A DNA stretch of 64,000 bases from Aphidius gifuensis (lineage: Eukaryota > Arthropoda > Insecta > Hymenoptera > Braconidae). The notes below the pieces were generated by a model that saw nothing but the letters and a program-made list of their open reading frames with translations, had not been told where the DNA came from and made no database searches. Below are positions 41,925 through 54,558 of the stretch, piece by piece. Position 1 is the stretch's first letter. Each line of letters opens with the position of its first letter. Location: assembly GCF_014905175.1 (NCBI RefSeq), contig NC_057788.1, forward strand, positions 5,518,001 to 5,582,000, written 5' to 3'. The position numbers were made by a program, and so were the translations under genes.

Positions 41925-44900
41925 TTAAAAAAAAAAAAAAAACTTTCACATTTTCCGGATTAACGATTCAATGATTATTAAATATTTAATCGTAAAAAAA
42001 AACATTGTACGACTTAACTAGTAGAAGTCAATCTGTAATAATTATATTCTCTTTCGGCGCGCTCACAAACAAAAAACAAAACAACTTGGAAAAAGTAATT
42101 TAAATAAAAAAAAAAAACATACCCTTTTCTCTGGTCGCCTTGATGCTCCAAGGAATGGAAAAAAAAGATGATTGCCTCAATCCCGTCGTATGATATGAAC
42201 AAAGAAGGCATCCTTTTAGAAGTATTGATGCTACGATATAATTAATAGTTTGTAAATCAAGACCTCAATAGTAGACTCGTCAATATACCACTGTTTTTTT
42301 AGTGGCAAAAACAAGTCAAACACTCGTCTAGTTGCTCGTACAAGACTCCAGGTGCCTTCTCACTAAGAGTACCGTATAGATCATAGCGTCAGTTGCATAC
42401 CTTGCAGTAAAGTTTTTGCGAAGACTCAGACAGAGTGTCTTTGTTGCTCTCACAAGACTCATGAAGTGTGATGAAGCGTATGAGCTTATATAAATTTCAG
42501 TCTTAATTCACAGAAATGATAAAAATGATATGTGAACTTTTCCACAAAAGACTTCATTCCTTAAAACAGAAAAAAAAAAAAGAAAAAATTAATAAACATT
42601 TTGAATTTTACTATTGTATTATCATTATAAATAATTTTTGCTTCCAGTATTGATGTAAGAAAAAAAAAGATTAAATATCTTACTGAAGGATTAAATAATC
42701 TAAATAATTTGAACTATCAAATGATTGTTAATAATGTATATACATATACAATTGTTGTGAATTTATATGTACGCTGTATGAGAAGGGGGTAGAAAAATGT
42801 GCAATTGAAGAACATGACACTCAGTCATCGGGACCAGGCTCAATATAATACAGCCAATAATACAGCTCTCGTTTCGCCGCACACCCGTGGGCAACACACA
42901 ACTGATTTCCGGTGTTGAAACTCACGTAATTACATCTTCATTAAAATGATGGTTGGCTCTTGGTGTGCATCCCATTTTGACGGTTCACATATCCCAGTGT
43001 GTTTGGCATCAGAAACTCACATTTACTCATCTCATTCATATACATATATATATATTATACCAAGTACACTTTGTATTTGTATTCGTGTATGTCGAGTGAA
43101 ACGAGATTGTCGACGAGTCTGGCTTCTGAATATATGTACATATATAGACGCAACGACATGGGAAACACGTATACAAAACAACGACAAACGCATACAATGG
43201 CCAACTCATATGAACATACACACATGCACACACAAAGTATGCTTGCTAGTCACTGGCAAGTAGAGGGTGGGTTCGTAATGTTAGTCTCTATATATATTGG
43301 ATTTGGTTCCAGCATACAGTATTATATATACATATGCTATATATATACATATAGTGTACGAAACACCCGGATACCTATATCATGGTTAGCTGGCGTATGT
43401 TACCCACAACGTATAAATGCCTGTCGCTGCCGGCACCAGAGGCCAAAAACGTCAAGTGACAAAGGAACAAAAGATTTATGTATTATACAATATCCAGCTT
43501 ATTTAACTCATTTTAACAATACTTTTTTTAAAAAAAAAAAAGTATCAATGAGTATCTATTTTTATCTCTATGAAATTAAGCTTAAAAGTTAATTCTGTTA
43601 ATAATGATGGGATTTCATATCATTCTAATGAACCTGAAATTATTTTACAACTTATTTTCCAACTAAAAACTAATCGATTCTCTGCACAAAAACTCTACAT
43701 TCACACTGTAGATTATATAATTATGTATTAAATACAGTATGTGTATATGTACTATACTGTAATTTTGCATGCAGTTAAAACTGGCCACTTAACATGCCAC
43801 TAAAATAAGCAGAAACAATATCAAACATACACAGACTTTTTTACTTAAAACTTCTTTTTCTCTCTATGTATTCAAATGAATTTAGAAAAAAATTTAGACT
43901 ATCTACGCTGTGCAGTAGACGATGAGCAAAACTGATTTACTTTCTAACTTAGTTAAAAGTTAGAAAACTAAATAACTAATTTCAACTCCGTAATTATTTT
44001 GTAGTCAATATAAAATTATGAAAAAAAAAAAAAAAATATATCATAAAACTTGATGACTATATAACCAACATGATGATATGATATTTATTGAGTATAAAAT
44101 CAGAAAGATAAATATTATATATACTTATATAAAAGGTATATTTCAACAGAATAAAAGTATATGTATAAACTGTATGGATATTTAGTTAAAGCAATGATCA
44201 AAGGATATGCAATGTGTAGTGGGGTTTAACGTACAAACGTTTGTACTGGGTGTTACTACGGATTATGTATAGAAGCGTTTGCGGATGAGTTGGTTTTGTT
44301 GGTAATACACATATATATGTATATTTGTATGGTAAAACGACATGGGATGGTCAGTTGGGTAGTTTGGAAAACCCTTATATTAATTAGATGAGTTAAGGCC
44401 AACTAGTATGCGTGGATATAACGTGCTTTCGGTGATTCAAGCCTCTAACAGGATTATAGGTAACGCAAGAACACCCAGGTTTTGGCGTTGCCATGCAATA
44501 CCATTCAACAGGGAGGTAAAACAGGCTATAAGGGGGTTGAGGTATATACATACATATCTACATACATATGTGTATTGAGAAATACATGTGGCTACGCAAT
44601 TACGTCCATGTATTAATGCATTCTCGAGTATAGAGGTCCTGTATATGAGGGGACAGGAGATCGAATAAACCGCGATGCAAACTGTACCACATTCACGGTC
44701 TCTAATAGCTTCTCACTCATACCATCGATACATTCCTATGGTTATGTTGATAACCCAATATACGTATCTATATATATGTAATATTATAATACAATACGTT
44801 CATATACATAGGGGATAGACAATCATCAAAAATAGACACTTGAATCTATTTACTTTTTGGTGTGACAATAAATTTTAAGACATGAATATCATTCATGAAA

Positions 44901-46196
44901 TTGTTGTTGAATCAAAATTGAACGATTTATTTTATTTTTTATATAAAATAAAAGTTTGAATTTTAGACTTATTTAAATATTATATGTTCCATGTGAACAA
45001 AAAGTTATTTTACAAGCTGACTGAATTTTCAAGATATATGGAAAAAAAATTTCACTTTCTTGAAAAGATTGAATATATATATAAATTTCTTTAAGGAGTC
45101 TTAGAGAATCGATAAAGAACGACGGTAAAAGAGTGAGATTATATCCCTCAGGCCATGTTTCCACCCTTTTTTTTTTTTTTGACTACCCTATCCTTATCAG
45201 ATCACCCTGCCATTACCGTTATTAGATGAATCTCATCCTGTCTACCCTGCGATCAACTTCAACTTGGTGCATTCATCCATTATTTTTCATATATATCTAT
45301 ATATAGCTTTTCATATTATTTTTTCATTTAATTTTTTTATTTACTTGATTTTTTTTTTTTTTAAATAAATAGATATATAATTGTGATATTTAGTTATGAC
45401 GAGTTTATTTTTAATTTTGAAAAATAAAACGTCAGTGTTTAATAAAGTTTTTTTTTTTTCAATTTATTTTTTTACTCAATCAATGTCTATGTAAAAAAAA
45501 AAAAATAATCAATTATTGAATTTGTGTAGTTTTCTAGTATAGCATTTGATTTGTTTTTCGAGAGTGAATGCTGAAAATCAATTTAGCCCTTTTCCGTTTA
45601 TAATCTAACTTTAAATGTCTATGTCTCAACAAGAAATTGAGTCACTGAATTTTCAATTTATTTGTTGATTATTTAAAAGCTGCAGAAAATATATTTTTTC
45701 AATTAAAGTATAATAATTATTTAAATTGTATAAATGTATTTAAAATTATCAAAAATATACAATTATTATTATTATTATTGTTCTATATTTGAAAAATTAT
45801 ATAATAAATATGTATTTTTCTTTTTTCATCTACTTTTTTTTTTTTTTTCGTCAATTTTGTGTCAAGTTATGGATCGACACGTTGGAACACAAGTCGTCGA
45901 CAACCACTGAATGCCGAGTGCCCGAGAAATTCATGCATAATAATCATATTCAGAAAAACGTCCCGTCCAAACCGTCGAGACGATCACGTCCACAGGGTGT
46001 CTAAGCGAGTAAAATGTATACCACGATATTCTTGTTTCTTCAACGCTGTGCATTTTCCATTTCTACTCACTCTCGACCTCTTGTCATGGCTTCCTTACTA
46101 CCAACCCTTTTTCATCCCAATTCCATTCCTCTTTCCTCTACAATTCTGTCGCAACCCATCTCACTCACTCACTCACTCACTTACTAACTCACCCTC
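41925..46196. other. No gene seen in about 4.3 kb
   Basis: AT-rich DNA with TA microsatellites (for example around 43036-43058 and 43320-43356). A TCAC tetranucleotide repeat lies at about 46158-46182. The longer frames, around 43.0-43.6 and 45.9-46.2 kb, show no family features and no consistent splice structure. Confidence 0.4.
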
Positions 46197-46206
46197 TATA
46201 TAAAAG
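46197..46206 (+). promoter_or_regulatory. Candidate TATA box
   Basis: TATATAAAAG stands in a locally GC-richer stretch and is followed about 30 bp later by a plausible start region (AAGTTCTGCCGCGCC). It could drive a noncoding 5' exon ending near 46489 (AAAATAAG then GTACTT) for the multi-exon gene whose ATG is at 47343. That link is inferred only from order and strand. Confidence 0.3.
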
Positions 46207-47342
46207 CTAAGCCGTGCTCAAGTTCTGCCGCGCCATCAACCCGCCGTTTCCCATTTTCAACATTTTTACCAACACCACCATCACCACTCAATGTTGCCGC
46301 ATTTTCTTGTCTCTTTTCTTCATCTTTTCCACTTTTACTCTATGATAGTTTCATCATCACAGTTAATAGTGTGACGTTGAATCTCTTGGGGGAAAGATTT
46401 GTCGTTAGTTGATGGTTGAACGACGATGAGATCTTAGCATCGTTAAAAGCGATAATTGGCCTTCAAGATGGTCTACGGAAAATAAGGTACTTTAAACGAT
46501 GCCCGCATACATACATAACATATTTACGATTATGATCTTTACAAACTGCAATAAAAAATATTACCCAAAATTTAAAAATGTATAATTAAAAAATTCACTA
46601 CTTGAAGAAAAAAAAGTTTAAGATAGAAAATTCACAAGAGAAAGAACAGTTATATCAACTTTACATAATTTTTTTATAATTTTAATTTTTTTCTTTTTTA
46701 CATCGCTTAAAGAATAAAAAATTTCATATTTGAATGAAACAAATGGCAATCAAAGATTCTCTCTATTATACTAATTTGAAAAAAAAAAAAAAAGTAAAAA
46801 AGACACTGAACAAATGGAGAAACAGAAAATTGAACCATCAATTCCCCAAAAGAATTGGTTTTCTTTTTTTTTTTTTTTTTTCTGTTCATCAGGGGTGAAA
46901 TCTGAAAATCAATTAATCCCTGAAACCGCCCCCGCTCGGGCGAGTAATTGGCGCGGGAATGCGTTTATCGGGGCATAAACTGGGCGTATGAAAAAGGGGG
47001 TGAGAATATTTTGCAATAGCAGGAAACTGTTTCAGCGATGGGCAAAGTGGGTGCAGATTTTTCACGTAAATATAGATATATAGATTTGCACCAGAGGATT
47101 TGTTAAATATATATGTATGAGGATACACTTTTGCTTCTGATTGAGGTACACTTTAACATTTGGCTGTGGCAACACTGCAGTGTATGTAGGATTCTTTCTG
47201 ATATCATACCATACTGTACCATACTGTCATACTGAGCCTCGTCGACAAGTTATCTATTAAATTTCATCAAAAAACTTTATGTGTTAGTATTCATAAGTGT
47301 TAAAAATTTTTGTTTAAAAAACAAAAATAAAAAATAAAAAAA
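46207..47342 (+). other. Presumed 5' UTR and intron of the following gene, or intergenic
   Basis: No coding exon is evident. The first 280 bp are GC-richer and may be a transcribed 5' exon; the remainder is A/T-rich with repeats of the CATACTGT type around 47205-47235. Confidence 0.25.
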
Positions 47343-49956
47343 ATGAGTGGAATTTTAAGAAATACATTGCGTCTTGTTGGCACAGCAAAATATGCTACAA
47401 ATAATTCAACATATCTACGATCCATGATGCTCACAACTAATCGTTTAAATCATTCATTGCCATTACTTCAATCAAATAATTTTAACGATAATAGATCAGA
47501 AATATCACATGCTACTCGAGGTAACGGATAAAATTAAATTATTAAAAGAAAACAAGGCTGTATTAATTACGAACAATTTACCCTGAATATAAATTGTGAT
47601 TTAGAGTGAATTTGAGGTTATTTTATATAGTTGGATAAGTTTTTGCTACAGTTTGGTGTCCGTTGTACTAGCTAAATCTACTCTAATCACACTTTATTTT
47701 CATTCTAAATTGACGGAATTGGTACTAATAAATAGCCATTTTCATAAATTTCTAAATCATACAAAAACAAAAAAAATTTCAACAAGTATTATTATATATT
47801 TAATTCAAATATGTTTTTAAATTGTTATTATTTATTATTTTTCTAAAGCTAAAAAAATCTTGACTAATTTTTGGGGAATCATTCATGCTACTGGAAAGAT
47901 AATATCAATATTTAAGAAAGAAATAAAAACATCAAATATTAGTGATTTTGAGGTATCATTTAGTAGCAGTAGAGCAGCATTATTTTCACAAGAAATAAAA
48001 AAAAAGTAAGTGGAATATTAAACAATAATTTCGAACCAATTCTTTTATATTTATTATTATATATAATTATATTTATTATTAAGGCCAGGTGCTTAACATC
48101 GAGTGACAAAATTATAACAACTTTTCACCTCAAATTTTTGTCCCACGATGACATTTATTAAGCACCTGGACCAAAAATTGACCTATTATAAGTACTGATA
48201 ATTTATCGACGTATATCTTTATTAAACTGTAAATAAAAAAATATATGTCATTAATAATATTGTTATAATTATTATTTTACAGTTGTATTTTTCCTTCGAA
48301 ATTCACCACCAAACTTAACGAAGAATCAATTAAACCTAAAAGCAATAAAACTGATGTAAAAAAAGAAACTTCATTTGAAATAGGTAATTGGAATGCATCA
48401 CTTGCTGGTGATTCATTAGTATTACGCCTACAAAATAGTAAGAAAACGTAAGTTAAATTTTCAAATAATTTTTTGATAATGGAATATATTTATTATTATT
48501 TTTTCAAGTAAAAAAAATTGACCTATCATAAGTTTTAATTCATTATTTATGAATCTAATAAACTGTTGATGACAAATATACATTATTATTAATATTGTTA
48601 TTTTTATTTTACAGGTTTATTTTGAAACACGCAGTTCACGTTCAAGCTCACATGAGCCCACCTAAAATTGCAAAGAATGGTAGTGTACTACACACTCCAC
48701 AAAAACCTGATTCTAATATTGTAATTTCTCCCCTTAAAATAATATCAAAAACACTGTCGAACAGTTCAGAGTAAGTTAAATATTAATCAATTATTTCGAA
48801 CGAATTTTTGGTTTTTAAAATTATTCAATTATTATATTTACTATTAATGTTTTATGAAGTAAAGAATTATTATTATCTCTGTCTGGATAAAAAATATACA
48901 TCATTAATAATATTATTATTACCTTACAGAACAACTTTTCCACCTGTAAATGTTCCGATACCCTACCAAAAATTTTTCGAATTCGGAGATGACTTAACAG
49001 AGACTTCATATGAAGAAGAAGATAATGATAAATTGTAAGTCGAATATTAATCAATTATTTTGAATTAATTTTTTGTTTTTCAAAATATTTTAATTAAAAT
49101 ATTTGTTATTAATATTTTTATTTTTAAGTAAAAAAAAAAATAACCCATTATGAGTTTTAAAATTTGATTATTTATTTAGAACTCATGCTCCAAATAATTT
49201 TGGAAGAATGAAACTAGAATTTCCAATGGCTGTGTCACTTGAAAATCAACAAAAGATAAAATTGGAAAATAGTAATGATACGTAAGTCAAATATTATTCA
49301 ATAATTTTGAACCAATTTTTTGTTTATTAAAATTATCCAATTATCATATTATTAATGTTCTATTAAGGGATAAAAATTGACCCATTCAACATTTATTATT
49401 TATTTATATCTCCAATAAACATTTAATGACAAATATTTTTTTTCCACAGTTTCACTGTCTATCACAGAGTTAGGATTCTAGCTTTTGAAGATGATTTACC
49501 TGATGATTTAAAAGTTTCTTTTTCGGATAAAAAAATAAATGTTACATCAATCGCTGAAGCTGGTATACTTCGAATCGGACTTGAGAGTGGTGATCTATCG
49601 ATTAAACCAATGCACTTTAGTAATCGAAGGTAAATTGAATATTAATTAATAATTTTGAACCTTTTTCTTTTATTATTCAAATTATGAATTTATTTATTTT
49701 TTAATTATTATGAACATAATTGAAAAAATTCTCTGATAAACTGTTTATAAAAAAAATCCATCATTAATAATATTATATTTTATTTTACAGTATAATATTA
49801 AAACAAGAAGTCTACATTGAAGTTGACTTAGATAGTGCAGTACCAACTCTTCTTGTTTGCCCTTATTTAAAAACAACCTTTGGTGCCGATTTCAAGTAGT
49901 TTTTTTTTTTCTTTAAATATATGATTAATATACCTATATATATATATTTTGTTTAA
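47343..49956 (+). CDS. Unidentified eight-exon gene with mutually similar introns (about 402 aa)
   Basis: I do not recognise this protein. Exons: 47343-47520, 47849-48005, 48283-48447, 48615-48770, 48930-49034, 49180-49281, 49450-49629, 49791-49956. Every exon is open, every boundary is GT-AG, and introns 2-7 are all phase 2, so the internal exons are symmetrical. Residues 1-46 have Arg/Lys, many Ser/Thr and no acidic residue, which suggests a mitochondrial presequence. The rest is beta-strand-like with charged loops. Ends and starts of neighbouring exons recur in pattern, for example LRLQNSKKT before FILKHAVHV, and IKLENSNDT before FTVYHRVRI. The segment around VYHRVRILAFEDDLPDDLKV faintly recalls a small heat-shock fold; I would not name it on that. 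The last exon reads past a CCCC run (49860-49863) into T-rich DNA; with one C fewer it would stop at 49900. Confidence 0.75.
48083..48172. mobile_element. Small MITE-like insertion in intron 2 of the unknown gene
   Basis: A segment of about 90 bp is bounded by an inverted repeat: CCAGGTGCTTAA at 48085-48096 and its exact complement TTAAGCACCTGG at 48158-48169, with GG/CC extending the ends. Introns 3-7 of the gene share flanking sequence but lack this segment, so it looks like an insertion into a pre-existing intron. Internal sequence is AT-rich and noncoding. The target-site duplication is unclear (possibly AA). Confidence 0.55.
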
Positions 49957-52900
49957 TATATTATAATTAAATTATAATAAAACGATTGGCATATTACTTT
50001 AATGGTTTTGATTATGATCTATAATTATAATATTAAATATTCGATTAATGATCATTTCTACCAAAAATATAAACAATGAAATTCATACTCATATTTGAAC
50101 TATAAAAGTAAAAATAAATAACTTTTGATGTTTGGAAAAATCAATAATTTTTCAACTTTGTACCTACAAAATGAGTATTAAATAAATGTCATGAAATTAT
50201 CTCCATTAAATAAATTTAAATAATAATTTGTCCAATACTTTAAATTGTTTTATTTTCAAGATAAATTTAAAAAAATATCACCCGCAGTTTTTTTTTATCT
50301 TTTAAAAATTATAAAAAAGACAATTGGGTCATTAATATTTAAGTATTATTATTATTAAAAATACTTTTTAATGTTTTCTTTCTTATTTTGATTGTGTTGC
50401 ATTTTATTGCTGACTTAATTTCTGATATAATTTTTTTGTTTAGTAGGTAAAAAATATTTAAACTTCTGGACGATGAGTTATATAATTTTTTTGTTTATTT
50501 TGAAATAAATAACACAATTTTTATTGATTTATGAACAAAAAAAAAATAATAATATAATTTATAAAATAAAAAAAATTTGAGTAAAATTTTATCGAGTGAA
50601 AAAAATGAAATTTTCATTTTCAAATAAAAAAAATAAAAAAAAATAGTAAAAGGACTAAATTTAAATTTGGCAAAAGTTTGTATATATTTATTATAATATT
50701 TATATAGGAAGTGAATGAGTGTTGACAAAACGATAACGGTTGTTCTCATCCGTTGGTGACCCCAGTCAGACAGGAGTCAGAATCAAGATTCTCTGTGCAT
50801 AGTTTGACCACTGGACCACACAGCATCTCTCAACTAGATGGGGTAGTTCCGGCTAACGGATTCACGCGGCTCTGACCTGACATTTACAGTAATTCTACCC
50901 TCTTTCATTTCTATTCTCTCACTCTTTATCACTCGCTTTCTGTGTCTCATTCGCTTTGTCATATAGCTTTGACATACCCTCAGTAAACTATCTCGAGACT
51001 ACATACATATATACAATTCATATAGACAATGTACATATAGAAAACCTTTACAGTCATCTGGGAAATGAAACATTCTAAAGGTCCTTCGTATTAAAAGTTT
51101 TATGAATGGTGTTTCGCCAATCTTGACACGAACGCTCTTTTCCACCTTCCTATTTTCATATTCAATGCAGACCTTTTCATCTCACAAATCTCACACACAA
51201 GGCCTCCAAATATTTTTTAAATTTATTCCTTAACTTTATATTATTTTTTGAAATTATATGTATATTACTGAGATAATGTCTATCATAATTTTTGTCGGTG
51301 AAAAGACTAACAATATACATAGAAAAACTATTTTAAAATTATTATGTAACATCAAATCAATATAGAGAAATAAAAATAAACTTGTAAAATCATAATGATT
51401 ATAATTCAAATTTTAAATAAAGACATTTAAATGTCACTTGATAAAAATGGAATTAACAAAGAAAATAAAATAAAAGAATGAGAAAAAAAAATGAAAACGT
51501 ATATATAAAGTAAAAAGCAGTAGCATCGATGAAGCGCAAATTAATTCAACGCACCGGCTTCTCTGTTATGCTCCCGATATTTGGCAATGGTATATCATAT
51601 ATGCAATGTCTATAGATATATACATGCAATCACACTGGCTTTTGCCTTTTTAGCTACCAAAGTACCCGTTATATGTGCAAGGGGTTATATAAAATATCGA
51701 AGGACGCGCCAAAACGTATACAAAAATAAAAATAGATATGATAAAAAATTGTGCAAAATAGAGAAGAGTAACGAAAAAAAAATCAAAAAAAAAAAAAGTA
51801 TTTCGAGGGATTTAAAAAAGTCTGGATGCTTTGACAATGAATATCGATGTTCTGTGATGATATAGGAAAGGGGTAGTGGCAAGAGAAGAGGGAACAATGC
51901 AGAATGAGAAGACTGGTAAAAGGGGTTGGTTGGTTGGGAGGTTGGGTGTATACATATATACGTATATATAGAGAGAGCTTGTGATGCCTGCAATTTCATG
52001 CAGGTGGCTTGCACGTCTGATTTTCAAACGCACAACTAGCCAGAGCTATATTCATATGTTGCAAGCTAGATTGGCTATGCACATATATGGAAATCCCGGT
52101 AAATCGGAGGCTTACATTGATCCATGCTAATTGCTCAAATATTCAGAGTTCACATTACCCCACTCAAATATCATGTCAAATGTATGAATCAAGTACAACT
52201 GCCATGAACATTAATATCTCCATTAATCATACAAAAATTATCATATTACCAATACAAAAATATTTCTATTTAAAATTTCTCTCCATTTTTTTTTAAGTGA
52301 AAAAAAAAATTCTGAGATTGATTTTTTAGAATTCTAATGATTTTCAGTCTGTTAGTCTGTTTTTCAACAAAGACAAGTGAAAAGAACAAGTGATTTCAAA
52401 AGTAAGTACCTCTTTGATATAAATAATAAATACATGTATGACTTTTCTTGCACATATTGACGTTCGACTTGTATTGGCCTCTCGACTTGCCACTGTACAT
52501 ATAATACATTCATCAAATCCCCAAGAGTTGTATGTGTATATACCCGCCCTTTTTTTACACACATCAAGTGCCTAGTGTACGAGTTTTTCCGGCATATCTT
52601 TCCAATCGTCTCATCTCTTTTTTCTTTTTTTTTTTTTTATTTCTGGCTTCTTCTTCACTTCTGCTTCTTTCTAACTAGTTTTTACTTTTTTTTTTTTTTT
52701 GTTAGCTCGCACCCTCGCTTTGCTTTTCATACTTGGAGTACTCGAGAAAGCATTTTCAACCCTCAGTATAAGGTTATGCGCGCAGAGAAATAGCATGGAG
52801 AGAAAAAACTTAGGGAGACTGCACCCTTCTTTAACAAGCAACAAGGGTGGAGAATTAATGAGTGAGGGCGCTCGGGCAGACACTTGTGGCTACCGCCCGA

Positions 52901-54558
52901 ACTCTCTCTTTCTCTCTCAGTTACCGAACAATCTTCTTCTATATATTTTATCCTTCTATACAGATATTTACAACGAGACAGGTACTACAATATTTTGTGT
53001 ACAAAAAAGAAGAAAAAAGTCAAAAATTCATTATTAATGACTAAAGATTTTACACAAGTATTTTAACTTTTGATGAACGTAATAAAAATGAAAAAAAAAA
53101 AATAATAAATATCTACTGGATAATATTACCAATTTTTTTTTCAATGTAATTATTGTTTATTTAATAAATAAAAATTAATTGGCACACGTCGCTTTTTTTT
53201 TTTTTTATTGTTTCTAGACTATATCTAGTGAAAATTCTTTTGTTTGCGATACAAAAGAAATGAACTAAGGACAATTTAAATTAACTGAAGTGGAAAAAAA
53301 AAAAAAAAAAACATTATAGCAAAGTTATAAAGTCTGCAATTTTTTTTTTTTTTTTTCCAAGGACAAAAAAAGTTTTAACACTGTGACAATAGTGTTCTCT
53401 TTTTTTTTTTTTTTTTTTGATTTTGTTGAATTTTCAGTCTTTCTAATTACACAAGATACTAATTGAAAATATATATAACTTATATATTGTTTGTGATAAT
53501 ATTAATATTATTTCAACTAATTAAAAAAAAATAAAATTTGTATTATGTATGGTGACAAATGGAATTTACATTTTCAAGAGAATAAATTTATGGCTGTTTG
53601 AGCCTGAGGTGAATTTGTCAATAAGGAATTTCGAGAATAGTGATATCGTAGTCATGGAACTATGGTTAGCTCGATTATCTTGTAGAAGGATAAAGCAATC
53701 ACGTTTCAGAGAATGGTACGTAAAGGCTAAGGGGTAGAACGTGGAAACTGAGAACTTCAATCGACCCTCTTTCACCCCCTTCACATTTCAACCTCATTCT
53801 ATGTCTAGATTTCTCTCACTCAATATCTATCTTTCTCGCCTGTTTCAAGCTTCTCAATCTATTGAATTAGCCCCACTTGGGGATTACAATGGTTTCGTAA
53901 TTTTCTTTTTGAATTTATCCGGATTACAATCAATCAGAGTTTAGCACAAAAGACTAAATACATATCATCAGTATAAATACAAACATCAAAATACCAAAAA
54001 AAAAAAATACTGTCAATTTAAATTGTGACAGCATAATTAACCATTAAATAAAAAAAAATACTATTCTTATTCATAGTTGCAAGTGATTAATTTAATTTTT
54101 TATTTTTGAAATATTTACTTTTAATTTTAACGTCAACTATTCTTTTTATATAACGAAAAACAAAATCAAAAAAATAACTCGAATTTTCCAAGGGCAATAT
54201 TATAAAACATTTTAAAACTATTTCTAAGTAAGTATAGTCAACAAGATAAAGGTGCTCAGTGTCTTTACGATAACATTCCAAGGACCATGCCTCTGTTTTA
54301 AAAATACCTTTGTATATGCGAGTGCAGGCTATTTCTCGAGGGAAAACGAGGCATGTTTATACATAAAGTTTAAAATAGGCAACCTGGTTATGCTTGTTAA
54401 ACGATAAGTATATTGCAATTTTTTTTTTTTTTTCTTTTTTTTCTTATCAAGTATTTAGTTTGTTTATATATCGTAACTGCGTATATTTCGTGTAAAGTTA
54501 ACTTTATGTTAGAAAAATAAATATAGTCATTTATATATAAATAGAGTCATTTTTTTAC
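49957..54558. other. No gene seen apart from a possible SINE fragment
   Basis: AT-rich noncoding DNA with many homopolymer runs. Frames near 51.6-52.0, 52.6-53.0 and 53.55-53.78 kb were inspected on both strands; none shows a domain or a closed splice model. A candidate terminal exon for the minus-strand gene at 54.5-55.0 kb (acceptor CATAACCAG near 54385) gives only eight codons and is not called. Confidence 0.4.
50735..50885 (-). repeat. Possible tRNA-derived SINE head
   Basis: On the minus strand, TGGTCCAGTGG (complement of 50808-50818) fits the RNA polymerase III A-box consensus. GATTCTGACTCC (complement of 50773-50784) is a weak B-box at about the right spacing. The block is distinctly more GC-rich than its surroundings. 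It does not fold convincingly as a tRNA, so a degraded tRNA-derived SINE is the more likely reading. No second copy was noticed in the window. Confidence 0.3.

Noticed and set aside
42999..43592. A 197-codon forward frame
   Set aside because: It spans TA microsatellites giving runs of Ile/Tyr, and shows no domain or splice structure.
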